The translations under genes were made by a program, and so were the position numbers. A model generated the notes under the pieces. It was not told the DNA's origin. It searched no databases and saw only the letters and a program-made list of their open reading frames with translations. A stretch of 64,000 bases of DNA, taken from assembly GCF_006345815.1 (NCBI RefSeq), contig NZ_VCIG01000038.1, positions 786,539 through 850,538 on the forward strand, given 5' to 3'. Positions 35,791 to 44,972 of the stretch are shown piece after piece. Source of the stretch: Ochrobactrum sp. CGA5. GTDB taxonomy: Bacteria > Pseudomonadota > Alphaproteobacteria > Rhizobiales > Rhizobiaceae. Every line of letters starts with the position of its first letter. Within the stretch, counting starts at the first letter, position 1.

Positions 35791-36891
35791 TCAATCTTCG
35801 GACGCCTTGCGCGGTGTATCACCATCCTGCCCGCGCCGCCAATAGGCGACAATCAACTGGCGATCCTTCGGAATATTGCGTTCCTTGCGCATATAGGTGC
35901 GGATCGACCGGAATGCGTTGAACTCACAACCGACCCAGACGTAAATGTCACCCTCATCTTCGGGTAGTTCAACCGCGCGCACCGCATCCTGCAACAATGT
36001 TGTCGTTCCGGCTTCCGCACCGTCTCGGCTCAGCCATTGCAGATCGACATCGGCTCGCGAGGCAAGTTCCTGCTTTTCAGAAGCACTGCCTATCTCGACG
36101 CGAACGACCGCCTTGGTGCCTTCCGGCAATCTTTCCAGAATACGCCCGATAGCAGGCAACGCGGTTTCATCACCGGCAAGCAAGTACCACTTCGCATCGC
36201 CCGCATCGCCACCGCCCGGCCCCGTCATGCCGACAATATCGCCCGGCTTGGCGCTCATGGCCCAACCGGAACCCGGAGCGTCGCAATCATCACCGTGAAC
36301 GACCATATCAATATCCACCCATCCGGCTGCGGGATCTATATTGCGGATCGTATAGACCCGTGTCGCAAGCTTGGCTTCGCCATCCGGCCAGACGGGACGG
36401 CCATCTTCACCGGTTGTGGGCCATTGCGGCTTGGCAAGACCTTCCGGTGGAAAAAGCAGACGAATGTGGAGGCCCAACTGGGAAAAGCGGAACAGGTTTT
36501 CCCCTTTGAGACGAATACGACGCATATGCGGCGTTACATTCGACACGGCAACGACTTGCATCTCTCGGAAGTAGGGCAGCGGCAACCCAGCAGCCCCATC
36601 ACCTTCCCAAATAATTTTCGGCTTGGCGCTGCCTTTGTCGAGAAATTCCAGCACATGCTCGGCGATGGAATATTTCATATAGGCAAGACCGGTTTCGTCC
36701 TCGCTCGTAACGTCGACGCTGACCGTTCCATCATCCCATTGCACATCGGCCTGGCCGAAGCTCAATACCAGCTTGGCCGTGCTGCCCTGCCGATGCACGT
36801 CAGCGTGCTCGACAAAATGATCGAGAAGCTGATTGACCACATGACCGGCGTTCGTAAGTGCAAAGCGTGTATTGGCGTTGAGTTCGGACAT
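35791..36891 (-). CDS. Siderophore-interacting flavoprotein with N-terminal DUF2218 domain
   Basis: A 366-residue three-part protein. Residues about 1-95 are a DUF2218 domain (TRFALTNAGHVVNQLLDHF). Residues about 110-245 are the FAD-binding SIP domain, with RIRLKGENLFRF and the RVYTIRNID FAD motif. Residues about 255-350 are the NAD(P)H-binding SIP C-terminal domain, with YLLAGDETALPAI and YVWVGCEF. The family reduces ferric siderophores in the cytosol. ATG 36891 follows AGGAGG by 7 nt. A TGA-N9-TCA iron-box-like dyad lies 52 bp upstream. Confidence 0.92.
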   Translation of the reverse strand: MSELNANTRFALTNAGHVVNQLLDHFVEHADVHRQGSTAKLVLSFGQADVQWDDGTVSVDVTSEDETGLAYMKYSIAEHVLEFLDKGSAKPKIIWEGDGAAGLPLPYFREMQVVAVSNVTPHMRRIRLKGENLFRFSQLGLHIRLLFPPEGLAKPQWPTTGEDGRPVWPDGEAKLATRVYTIRNIDPAAGWVDIDMVVHGDDCDAPGSGWAMSAKPGDIVGMTGPGGGDAGDAKWYLLAGDETALPAIGRILERLPEGTKAVVRVEIGSASEKQELASRADVDLQWLSRDGAEAGTTTLLQDAVRAVELPEDEGDIYVWVGCEFNAFRSIRTYMRKERNIPKDRQLIVAYWRRGQDGDTPRKASED

Positions 36892-36941
36892 GCCCCGTCC
36901 TCCTTTGGGAAACAATTTCCCCAGCCTTACCTGAATATAAC

Positions 36942-36958
36942 ATGACTATTCAAGTCAT
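36942..36958. promoter_or_regulatory. RirA-type iron-responsive box (TGA-N9-TCA)
   Basis: ATGACT (36942-36947) and AGTCAT (36953-36958) form a dyad containing TGA-N9-TCA, the iron-responsive operator form described for RirA in rhizobia. It lies 51-67 bp upstream of the SIP ATG, overlapping the cobL stop codon. Regulator identity is inferred. Confidence 0.5.
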
Positions 36959-38169
36959 CTTTTTACTTTGAACCCGCAATAAATTGTGACAGGCAGCGCC
37001 TGCCGCCAAACATCGAAAGAGCCCAGTGCACCTGCTTGCGCGACGCCAAGGCGCGTCAATTCTCCGCCGAACGTCTCACGCCAGTTGAAAAGCAGCATCT
37101 CGCTTTGCAGGGTCACGGCATTCGCGACTAGCCTGCCGCCGGGTTTCAGGGCGTTCCAGCAGGCTTCCAGCACGCCATCGTCCGTGACACCGCCGCCGAT
37201 GAAGATCGCATCGGGTGCCTCCAGCCCTTCCAGTGCAAAGGGTGCCTCACCCCTCACCAACTGCAAGCCGGGAACACCCAATGCTGCACGATTTCGCTCG
37301 ATCATTGCCTGCCGCTGTTCATTCGCCTCAATGGCAATCGCACGGCAAGAGGGATGAACGCGCATCCATTCAATTCCGATGGATCCGCAACCTGCCCCGA
37401 CATCCCAGAGCAGTTGCCGCGGTAATGGCTGCAATCGCAGTAGAGTGACGGCACGCACGTCTCGCTTCGTCAGTTGTCCGTCATTCTCAAACGCCTCATC
37501 AGGCAGACCGGAGACGGGAGAAAATACATTTGCGTGCTGCGATGCGTTACATTCAATCGCCAGCACATTCAGATCGGCGCATCGCTCATGTGGCCAGTTT
37601 TCTGCCCGAGCCTGGACCCGACGTTCCTTTGGCCCGCCAATGTGCTCAAGCACGGTGATCAAGCTTTGGCCAAAACCTCTGTCCTTGAGCATTGCCGCTG
37701 CTTTTGCAGGCGTCGAACCGTCATTGCTGAGAACAAGAAGTTTCTCGCCCGGCAGAATATACGGTAACAAAAGTTCGAACGGGCGCCCGTGCACACTGAC
37801 TGTTCGCACATCCTGAAGCGACCACCCCATCCGCGCCGCAGCGAGCGAAAGCGAGGACGAATAGGACAGAACAAGCATTTCGTCAGAAGAAAAATGCCGG
37901 GACAAGGTTGCCCCCACACCAAAAAACATCGGATCGCCGCTCGCCAGCACAACGGTCGGCTGGCCGCGATAAGCCTCTATCATCGCGAAAGCTTCGTCGA
38001 ATGGAGACGGCCAAGCCAAAAGCTCGGCTTTTATACCATCACTGAGAAAATCCAGATGCCTCTTGCCGCCGAAAATGACAGCAGCGGATTCCAGCGCCGC
38101 GAGCGCGGTTTTCCCAAGCCCGTCCAAGCCATCTTCACCGATCCCGATCACTGTCAGCCAGTGTTTCAT
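36955..38169 (-). CDS. cobL: Precorrin-6Y C5,15-methyltransferase (CbiE-CbiT fusion)
   Basis: Methylates C5 and C15 of dihydro-precorrin-6 and decarboxylates the C12 acetate. The 404-residue protein is the aerobic-type fusion: a tetrapyrrole methylase CbiE half (about 1-205, [28 protein letters not shown]) and a CbiT half (about 215-404, [32 protein letters not shown]). ATG 38169 follows AGGAG by 8 nt; the longer reading to 38355 runs into the cobG region. It is divergent from cobG across only 73 bp, so the two promoters must overlap. Confidence 0.95.
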   Translation of the reverse strand: MKHWLTVIGIGEDGLDGLGKTALAALESAAVIFGGKRHLDFLSDGIKAELLAWPSPFDEAFAMIEAYRGQPTVVLASGDPMFFGVGATLSRHFSSDEMLVLSYSSSLSLAAARMGWSLQDVRTVSVHGRPFELLLPYILPGEKLLVLSNDGSTPAKAAAMLKDRGFGQSLITVLEHIGGPKERRVQARAENWPHERCADLNVLAIECNASQHANVFSPVSGLPDEAFENDGQLTKRDVRAVTLLRLQPLPRQLLWDVGAGCGSIGIEWMRVHPSCRAIAIEANEQRQAMIERNRAALGVPGLQLVRGEAPFALEGLEAPDAIFIGGGVTDDGVLEACWNALKPGGRLVANAVTLQSEMLLFNWRETFGGELTRLGVAQAGALGSFDVWRQALPVTIYCGFKVKR

Positions 38170-38242
38170 GCGCGATGCTCCTTTCCCCTGTTCGTATGGC
38201 GGGGCAGTAGCAAGTGCAAGCGGCAAGGCGTATAAGGCCAAT

Positions 38243-39562
38243 ATGTTGAGCCAGAAAAGCAGCAAGATCGCAGCAATAGAATCCGACAGGCGCAACGCCT
38301 GCCCCGGACTTTCGCGTATGGTCATGGCGAGGGATGGGGCTATTGCCCGTATCAAACTAAAGCTCGGTCGCCTGTCTGCCGATCAGGCGCGTTCAATTGC
38401 AGCTATAGCCGAGCATTTCGATGCAGGCGCGATTGAGTTGTCGATTCGCTCCAATATCCAATTGCGTGGCATTGCGCCCCAACATTGGAATGAGGCTGTC
38501 GCAGCCCTTCATGAGGCTGGCCTTGGTGCCAACAATCCCGGCGCCGATGATATTCGCAACGTAATGGTCAGCCCTACGGCCGGTATCGACCGGGGCCGGA
38601 TATGCGACGTCACCGGGCTGGCATCGTCTGTGTTGGACATGCTGCAGGCGAATGAGGCATTCTACGTCCTTTCTCCGAAATTCTCGTTGCAGATCGACGG
38701 TGGCGAAGACTGTGCGATGATTTCCCATCCGGGCGACATCTGGTTTTCGGCGATAGACGGTGAAGCCTTTGCTTTTGGCCTTGCCTCGTCTCCCGACGCG
38801 GAGGCACTAGGGGCTATAGGCGCACAACACGCCCTGCCCTTCATCGAAGCGATGCTCCGTCATTTTTTACGACAAGGCAGTTTTGCCCGGATGAAGCATC
38901 TGTTCAAAATCACCACGCCATTGGAGTTTCTGGCGGGGCTGAACCGGGAATTATCATTCCAGATACAACCGGCGACCGGCTGGAAACGCAAAGCACCGAC
39001 GCCATTATCGCATTTAGGCAACAGCCAGCAATCTGACGGCTCGTTTTATCTGGGTGTCATGCCGCTTATGGGGCGGTTGACAACACAGCAACTCATCGGG
39101 CTGGCAGACCTCTGCGATAGCGGAAGGTCTGAACTGCGCCTTACGCCATGGCAAGGCGTTATCCTGCCTTGGGTAAGTAAAACTCAGATTGTCGAACTCA
39201 CCCAAAAACTCCGTTCGCTTGACCTCGAAACGACAGCCGAAACCCCACATGCGCGACTTCGTGCTTGCTCCGGTTCAAATGGCTGTATCTCCGCACTTGC
39301 CGATACACAGACAGACGGCAGAAACCTCGCAACACTTTTGGCGCCGGGAACAGCACCCGTGCACATCACAGGATGTGGTAAGTCATGCGCGGCACTTGCC
39401 CCCTTGCCGTACACACTTCTGGCATGCTCGACGGGTCGCTACGATCTTTATGCGGAAGAGAGGTTTCCGCAAGACAGGGCTGGACCATCGCGCTTCGGAC
39501 AGCTATTGGCGACTGATATCACTATTGACGAAGCGGCGCGTCTTCTGAACGCCCGACACTGA
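38243..39562 (+). CDS. cobG: Precorrin-3B synthase (CobG)
   Basis: O2-dependent hydroxylation and ring-lactone formation on precorrin-3A, the step that defines the aerobic route. The 439-residue protein resembles nitrite/sulfite reductases with ferredoxin-like halves ([14 protein letters not shown] at about 65-78). Its [4Fe-4S] ligands are CSGSNGC (about 350) and CGKSC (about 380). ATG 38243 (MLSQKSS) is chosen; upstream residues are not family-like. It heads the operon cobG-cobH-cobI-cbiG/cobJ. Confidence 0.94.
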   Translation: MLSQKSSKIAAIESDRRNACPGLSRMVMARDGAIARIKLKLGRLSADQARSIAAIAEHFDAGAIELSIRSNIQLRGIAPQHWNEAVAALHEAGLGANNPGADDIRNVMVSPTAGIDRGRICDVTGLASSVLDMLQANEAFYVLSPKFSLQIDGGEDCAMISHPGDIWFSAIDGEAFAFGLASSPDAEALGAIGAQHALPFIEAMLRHFLRQGSFARMKHLFKITTPLEFLAGLNRELSFQIQPATGWKRKAPTPLSHLGNSQQSDGSFYLGVMPLMGRLTTQQLIGLADLCDSGRSELRLTPWQGVILPWVSKTQIVELTQKLRSLDLETTAETPHARLRACSGSNGCISALADTQTDGRNLATLLAPGTAPVHITGCGKSCAALAPLPYTLLACSTGRYDLYAEERFPQDRAGPSRFGQLLATDITIDEAARLLNARH

Positions 39563-39576
39563 TTAGAGCGGTCATC

Positions 39577-40203
39577 ATGACAGACTATATCCGCGACGGA
39601 CAGGCTATTTACGACCGGTCTTTCGCTATCATTCGCGCCGAGGCTGATCTAAGCCGTATACCAGCCGATCTGGAAAAGCTTGCTGTCCGCGTCATTCACG
39701 CCTGCGGCATGGTGGATGTGGTCAACGACCTCGCTTTCTCGGAAGGTGCTGGCCAAGCCGGGCGCAACGCTCTGCTCGCAGGTGCGCCCATTCTCTGTGA
39801 TGCGCGCATGGTCGCTGAGGGCATCACCCGATCTCGTTTGCCTGCCCATAATGAAGTCATCTGCACGCTTGGCGACCCTTCCGTTCCCGGGCTTGCAGCA
39901 AAGATCGGCAATACCCGCTCGGCAGCAGCGCTCGACCTCTGGCTTCCGCATCTTGGCAACAGTGTTGTTGCAATCGGCAATGCACCGACCGCCCTCTTCC
40001 GTCTGTTTGAGTTGCTGGACGCTGGCGCGCCAAAACCTGCGCTCATCATCGGAATGCCAGTTGGCTTCGTCGGCGCGGCAGAATCCAAAGATGAACTCGC
40101 CGCCAACAGCCGCGGTGTACCTTATGTTATTGTGCGGGGAAGACGTGGCGGCAGCGCCATGACGGCAGCGGCGGTCAACGCGCTCGCTTCGGAGCGCGAA
40201 TAA
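39577..40203 (+). CDS. cobH: Precorrin-8X methylmutase
   Basis: Moves the C11 methyl group of precorrin-8X to C12, giving hydrogenobyrinate. The 208-residue protein shows the family marks [18 protein letters not shown] at the start, the catalytic His in VRVIHACGM, and IVIRGRRGGS-like [12 protein letters not shown] near the end. It is 14 bp after cobG and overlaps cobI by one base. Confidence 0.95.
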   Translation: MTDYIRDGQAIYDRSFAIIRAEADLSRIPADLEKLAVRVIHACGMVDVVNDLAFSEGAGQAGRNALLAGAPILCDARMVAEGITRSRLPAHNEVICTLGDPSVPGLAAKIGNTRSAAALDLWLPHLGNSVVAIGNAPTALFRLFELLDAGAPKPALIIGMPVGFVGAAESKDELAANSRGVPYVIVRGRRGGSAMTAAAVNALASERE

Positions 40204-40937
40204 TGGCAGCAAAAGGCAGACTGTTCGGCCTGGGCGTCGGCCCCGGCGACCCCGAGCTGATCACGCTGAAAGCCCTGCGCCTCCTAAAAAGCGCGCCGGT
40301 CGTAGCCTATCACGCCGCCAAGGGGAAGAAGGGCAACGCCCTCACTATCGTTGAGGAATATCTTTCACCGGAGCAGATACTGGTGCCGCTGATCTATCCG
40401 GTGACGACAGAGAAGCTCCCCGCGAATATGGATTACGAACAGATCGTCAGCGATTTCTATGGCGAGATAACGAGCACGATAGCAAGCCATCTTGATCGCG
40501 GTCAGGATGTGGCTGTGATTGCGGAAGGCGACCCGTTTTTCTATGGCTCGTTCATGTATATTCACGACCGGCTGGCTGACCAGTATGAAACGGAAGTCAT
40601 ACCCGGCGTATGCTCTGTCCTTGGAGCAGCGGCGGTACTGGGCGCGCCACTGGTCTATCGCAATCAGACATTGTCCATTCTCTCCGGCGTTATGAGCGCG
40701 GAAGAACTGACCCGGCGGCTCGCGGATACAGGCGCTGCGGCTATCATGAAGCTTGGCAAAAATCTCGACAAGGTTCGCACTGTGCTCGGTGATCTCGGCC
40801 TTATGGATCGTGCGCTCTATGTCGAGCGCGCCACCATGGCCAATCAGCGCATTGTGCCACTCGCCAAAGTCGACAGCAGCGATTGCCCCTATTTTTCGAT
40901 CATTCTCGTTCCGGGGCAAAAATGGAACGGCGCATGA
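40203..40937 (+). CDS. cobI: Precorrin-2 C20-methyltransferase
   Basis: SAM-dependent methylation of precorrin-2 at C20, giving precorrin-3A. The 244-residue tetrapyrrole methylase has [36 protein letters not shown] and [13 protein letters not shown]. Stop-start coupling joins it to cobH (TAATG) and ATGA joins it to the next gene. Confidence 0.95.
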   Translation: MAAKGRLFGLGVGPGDPELITLKALRLLKSAPVVAYHAAKGKKGNALTIVEEYLSPEQILVPLIYPVTTEKLPANMDYEQIVSDFYGEITSTIASHLDRGQDVAVIAEGDPFFYGSFMYIHDRLADQYETEVIPGVCSVLGAAAVLGAPLVYRNQTLSILSGVMSAEELTRRLADTGAAAIMKLGKNLDKVRTVLGDLGLMDRALYVERATMANQRIVPLAKVDSSDCPYFSIILVPGQKWNGA

Positions 40938-42643
40938 TCCCCGCGATTCTGATACTCGGCGAAGCCGCGGTTCCTACAGCGCAGCGGATTGCATCAGCGC
41001 TGGGACATGCCGAAATACTCGGCCTCCAGAACCGTGTTGCGTCACTGGACAACACTTTCGGGCATTTCGGAGATGCGATCAGATTGCTCTACGAAGAAGG
41101 CCGGCCCATCATTGCGCTTTGCGCAGCCGGTATCGTCATCCGGGCACTGGCGCCCCTTCTGCAGAACAAGCGCGTCGAACCGCCGGTCCTTGCGATGGCC
41201 GAAGATGGAAGCGCTGTTGTGCCTCTTCTGGGCGGTCTCTCCGGCGTCAACGACATGGCCCGGCAGATTGCGGCGGCATTTCAGGTTGCACCTGCTATAA
41301 CCACGTCAGGCGAGCTGCGGTTCGGGATCAATCTGCTGCACCCACCTGCCGAACTGTTTCTCGCCAACCCTGACGACGCCAAGAATTTTACGTCGAACCT
41401 GCTTGCAGGGCAGAAAGTACAGCTTGATGGAACCTCACGCTGGCTTGCAAATTCGAAACTGCCTTTTGCCGACGATGGCGCGTTGACGATTAGTATCACG
41501 CCCCACATTCGCACGCCCCGGCCTGACGAGCTGATTTATCATCCGCGCAGTGTCGCGATTGCAATTGGTACGGTGAGCGATAGCATCGAAACCGATATTG
41601 CTGACGCTCTCGCCAATGCAGGCATTGCCACGGCATCTCTGGCACTCCTTCTCGCTCATGAAACAGATTGTACTTCTCCACAGCTTCAAAAAGCGGCAAA
41701 GAAACTCGATGTTCCGCTGCGCTTTGTAACGAATGCACCAATAGACGCTCGCGAGCTTGTCCTTCGTTCAGTGGAGAAGCCTGTTGAACTGGAACAGGGT
41801 AGCGGACTCGCTATTGCCGTGGCGGCCACCCCGGCAGATGTTCTTTTTGTCGGTCGAAAACGCGGCAAGTTGGTCGTTATTGGCCTTGGACCCGGTTCGC
41901 GAGACCTGATGACGCCTGCCGTTCAGCACGAACTGGAACAAGCCGAAGACATCCTCGGCTATGAAACCTATGTGCGGATGGCTGAAGAGAATTTTCGCCC
42001 TTTCCGCGCGGACCAGACCCTACACATGACCGACAATCGTGAGGAAATGCAGCGCGCACGCCATGCATTCGAACTCGCGGCTTCCGGTCGGCATGTTGCC
42101 ATGATTTCTTCAGGTGATCCCGGCGTCTTCGCCATGGCTGCTGCAATCGTCGAAGCGCTTCATGAAACGGATAACCCGGCCTGGCACGGCGTGGAGCTTG
42201 TCATCCAGCCCGGTATTTCCGCAGCGATGGCCGCCGCCTCGCGCATCGGAGCGCCTCTGGGGCACGATTTCTGCATTGTTTCGCTATCAGACAATCTGAA
42301 GCCTTGGGAAATCATCGAAAAGCGTCTTGCGCTCGCTGCCGAGGCTGATTTTGTCATGGCCTTCTACAATCCCATATCCAAGGCACGCCCGCATCAGCTT
42401 GGTCGTACGCTTGAAATACTGCGCCAGTATCGTTCCGCCGACACGCCCGTCGTTCTGGGGCGCGACATAGGCAGACCAGAAGAGACGACACGCACAACAA
42501 CGCTCGGTGCCTTGACAGCGGATGACGTCGACATGCGAACCGTAGTGATTGTCGGTTCGTCCCACACGCAAACTTTTGCCAAATCTGATGGACGTAAGTG
42601 GGTTTATACGCCGCGCTGGTACGGTGACAAGCCAAAGAAATGA
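40934..42643 (+). CDS. cobJ: CbiG-CobJ fusion: CbiG-like module plus precorrin-3B C17-methyltransferase
   Basis: A 569-residue fusion. Residues about 1-300 are CbiG-like: the N-terminal and central CbiG parts ([14 protein letters not shown], then [16 protein letters not shown]) and a C-terminal CbiG/CobE-like part ([12 protein letters not shown]) in which the usual G-x-G-C motif is absent. Residues about 310-550 are a CobJ tetrapyrrole methylase ([49 protein letters not shown]), which contracts the ring by C17 methylation. ATG 40934 gives ATGA coupling with cobI. CbiG normally acts in the anaerobic route, so its presence beside CobG is odd. Confidence 0.92.
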   Translation: MIPAILILGEAAVPTAQRIASALGHAEILGLQNRVASLDNTFGHFGDAIRLLYEEGRPIIALCAAGIVIRALAPLLQNKRVEPPVLAMAEDGSAVVPLLGGLSGVNDMARQIAAAFQVAPAITTSGELRFGINLLHPPAELFLANPDDAKNFTSNLLAGQKVQLDGTSRWLANSKLPFADDGALTISITPHIRTPRPDELIYHPRSVAIAIGTVSDSIETDIADALANAGIATASLALLLAHETDCTSPQLQKAAKKLDVPLRFVTNAPIDARELVLRSVEKPVELEQGSGLAIAVAATPADVLFVGRKRGKLVVIGLGPGSRDLMTPAVQHELEQAEDILGYETYVRMAEENFRPFRADQTLHMTDNREEMQRARHAFELAASGRHVAMISSGDPGVFAMAAAIVEALHETDNPAWHGVELVIQPGISAAMAAASRIGAPLGHDFCIVSLSDNLKPWEIIEKRLALAAEADFVMAFYNPISKARPHQLGRTLEILRQYRSADTPVVLGRDIGRPEETTRTTTLGALTADDVDMRTVVIVGSSHTQTFAKSDGRKWVYTPRWYGDKPKK

Positions 42644-42649
42644 CAAGCA

Positions 42650-42675
42650 AAAGGCAGGGAAAACCCTGCCTTTTT
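42650..42675. terminator. Bidirectional Rho-independent terminator
   Basis: AAAGGCAGGG (42650-42659) pairs with CCCTGCCTTT (42664-42673) with loop AAAA, followed by TT. It lies between the convergent cobJ and lipoprotein genes. Confidence 0.9.
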
Positions 42676-42699
42676 AATGTTCCAGCTCTGATCCTTAAA

Positions 42700-43164
42700 T
42701 CAGTTCTTCTTCGCCTTGGCCTTTTTCGGTCGAGCTGCGCTAGCACCCTCAGCCTTCGCTGCGGCTGCTTCGGCAGCAACCTGATCTGCGCTTTTCGGCG
42801 ACGTATCGATAACGGCGCGCACACCGCCGTTAGCTGTCAGCTGGCAAACAGCCGTGCGGAGGTCCACCTTGAGGTCAACGTCAGTGCCGCCTGCTGCACC
42901 CGGACGGGAATTGACAGCGGAGATAACCCGCTCCGGCAGGAAATATTTGTTGGCAGCGGCAGTGATACAAGGCTGCGCAAGCGCCGGATCGACATAATTG
43001 GTCGGCGTAAAGCGGGGCATCGAAATCGTCGGGGCGCTGATCGGGGCATCGGTCTTGCCCGGCTTCGCCGTCGTGGTCGGAACAGTCGTCGTGCAGGCAG
43101 CGGCAAGCGGGGCCAACATGGCAATGGCAAGAAAACGGGCTCCAGTGCGGGCGCGTCCGTACAT
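42700..43164 (-). CDS. Putative lipoprotein of unknown function
   Basis: A 154-residue protein with a lipoprotein signal peptide: MYGRARTGARFLAIAMLAPL, then lipobox LAAAC (Cys24). A Thr/Pro/Lys-rich stretch (25-50) follows, then a compact domain (about 55-125) with a Cys pair (PCITAA and AVCQLT), and an Ala/Lys-rich tail ending KKAKAKKN. No named domain is recognised. It ends the minus-strand cluster inside the cob region and has no visible link to cobalamin. Confidence 0.75.
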   Translation of the reverse strand: MYGRARTGARFLAIAMLAPLAAACTTTVPTTTAKPGKTDAPISAPTISMPRFTPTNYVDPALAQPCITAAANKYFLPERVISAVNSRPGAAGGTDVDLKVDLRTAVCQLTANGGVRAVIDTSPKSADQVAAEAAAAKAEGASAARPKKAKAKKN

Positions 43165-43290
43165 GATCTACCTCATAGGGTCTGCTGAGTAGGTAAAATT
43201 TTAAGTTCGATAACTATTCGGTTTTACTCGATTGTCGAGTGGCAGGAAGGTCACATTGCCAGAATTTCGATTCGCATCCACAGTCTGGCA

Positions 43291-44184
43291 TCACTGTTTT
43301 GCGAGAATCCAGTTCAGCATCTCACGCCAGTCGGACATTCGGATCGGCGTACCATGATTACCGCTCTCGAAACGCCGGAACTGCACCGGATAGCCCGGCG
43401 CACGCTTTCGGATCTCGCGATAAAATGCCTCCTGCTTGTCGATGGCAAAAACCGGATCACGGCTTCCATGTCCGAAGAAGACCGGCACACGCTTCTTGAA
43501 AGCGGGTGAGTCGAAAAATCCGTCATCCCACAGCGAGCCAAGCAGAATGAGACCGGCAAGCTGGCTCCCTGCCTTTTGATTGGAGGCTATGCGCCAGCAC
43601 AGCGCCCCACCTTGGGAACCGCAGGACAGGATCAATGGCGCATTCGGTGCCGATGCCTTTACTGCTTCGATCAGCCCGGCGATCTGAGCCTCCCCTTTAT
43701 CGGCGAAATCCTTGAAATCCGGCGTGATATAAAGACCGCCATTGAGTGCGGCGAGATTCTTCACGCGGTTGAAATTGCCGCCAAAGGTAAAATCATTCAT
43801 GCCTTGCAGGCGATTCCCGCCCCGACCATGCAGATAGAGGACAATAAACGACGCGCCCTCGCGCTTGCCTGCGGCCATAGCCTTCACCGGCCCGGCAGCG
43901 GTCTGAAAGGTGACATCCTTCTGGTAGGCACGTGCCTTCAGCGAGACATAGGTATCTTTTACACGCTTTTCGGGAACCGCATCGCGCCCATTGATATCAC
44001 GCATCTCGTTGTAATCGATGACCTTATAATCACCATTGTCAGCGCTGCTGATAATGGCGGGATAGGCGAAATAGTCGTCCTTATACGGCGGCAACGAAGC
44101 TGCCCCCGATGCCGTCACGGTCGAAAACAGAAACAATGCCCCAAACAGGCTGCCAATTCCATGTTTCGACATTTCATGACTCAT
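43291..44184 (-). CDS. Exported alpha/beta-hydrolase-like protein
   Basis: A 297-residue protein with a signal peptide (core GSLFGALFLFSTVTASGAA). The alpha/beta-hydrolase features are VLYLHGRGGNRLQGM, a nucleophile elbow CGSQGG, VFFGHGSRDPVF and a late His in SGNHGTP. It is predicted periplasmic; its substrate is unknown. ATG 44184 lies 4 nt beyond the flavin reductase stop, with GGAG upstream, so the two genes form an operon. Confidence 0.8.
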   Translation of the reverse strand: MSHEMSKHGIGSLFGALFLFSTVTASGAASLPPYKDDYFAYPAIISSADNGDYKVIDYNEMRDINGRDAVPEKRVKDTYVSLKARAYQKDVTFQTAAGPVKAMAAGKREGASFIVLYLHGRGGNRLQGMNDFTFGGNFNRVKNLAALNGGLYITPDFKDFADKGEAQIAGLIEAVKASAPNAPLILSCGSQGGALCWRIASNQKAGSQLAGLILLGSLWDDGFFDSPAFKKRVPVFFGHGSRDPVFAIDKQEAFYREIRKRAPGYPVQFRRFESGNHGTPIRMSDWREMLNWILAKQ

Positions 44185-44188
44185 CGGA

Positions 44189-44671
44189 TTAAAGCTCCAG
44201 CGTATGGTAGCGTCTGTTGAGATAGACCAGCGCCTCGTCCTCGGATTTGGAGCGCAAGCCCACGACTTCTCCGAAGAGTACGTGATGCGTGGAATGATCT
44301 TGTACGCTGACGACCCGGCAGTCGAAAGCAGCAAGCGCGCCCTGCAATATGGGCGCCCCCGTCACCTGAATATCCCAGCGGGCCAGCTCGAAGCGCTCAT
44401 CCTGTGTCAATCCGATACGGCCAGAGAACGCATCCGCAAGCTGCTGATGTGATCCCGCGAGCGTGTTGACAGCGAAAACACCGTTTTCAATGAACAGCCG
44501 GTTTTCTACATGTATCTTCTGCAGGCAGATCAAGAGCGTCGGTGGATTATCCGAAACCGAACATGCGGCAGTCAGCGTCAAACCGCGCCTTCCCGCACTA
44601 CCGGCTGTGGTAACGATCTGCACTGCCCCGGCGTAATGACTCATCGCATCCCGATAGGACTTGGATTCCAC
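44189..44671 (-). CDS. Flavin reductase (HpaC/RutF-like) domain protein
   Basis: A protein of about 160 residues of the flavin_reduct family: YRDAMSHYAGAVQIVTT, GLTLTAACSVSDNPPTLLIC, VFAVNTLAGSHQQLADAFSG and the C-terminal LVYLNRRYHTLEL match HpaC/RutF-type NAD(P)H:flavin reductases. Such enzymes supply reduced FMN/FAD to a partner oxygenase. The start is uncertain: GTG 44671 gives an HpaC-like N-terminus, while GTG 44710 and ATG 44743 are alternatives. The last lies inside the palindromic repeat and is unlikely. No partner monooxygenase is near. Confidence 0.8.
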   Translation of the reverse strand: MESKSYRDAMSHYAGAVQIVTTAGSAGRRGLTLTAACSVSDNPPTLLICLQKIHVENRLFIENGVFAVNTLAGSHQQLADAFSGRIGLTQDERFELARWDIQVTGAPILQGALAAFDCRVVSVQDHSTHHVLFGEVVGLRSKSEDEALVYLNRRYHTLEL

Positions 44672-44734
44672 CGAAACTGCACTTGAATTGATGTTCTTAA
44701 TCGTTTGCACGTCAAACAGAATCCGTCTCGCCCT

Positions 44735-44834
44735 AGAGCGCATCCCGAAAAGTGTGAAACGGCTTTCGGACAAGATGCGCGTTAAAACCAATAGTTAGAG
44801 CGCCGATCTGATCCAATCAGATCGAAATGCGCTC
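44735..44834 (+). repeat. Rhizobiales-type palindromic intergenic repeat, full copy
   Basis: About 100 bp with two hairpins. The first is GCGCATCCCGAAAAG/CTTTCGG with GATGCGC; the second has GATCTGAT/ATCAGATC (from 44804 to 44823). The element begins and ends with AGAGCGC/GCGCTC-like termini. A half copy lies at 12022-12059. It separates the flavin reductase and the binding-protein gene. Confidence 0.7.
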
Positions 44835-44972
44835 CAAGGCTTGTTACCTGCAGCCAGCCACCTCGATAACAAGCACGCAATAACGGCCCAAATAACAGGC
44901 CCCATAACGGGCATTGCACAAAGGCCAGGAAACAGCTACCCACTTTCCGTTAAAAATGCCACGAATTGTTTA

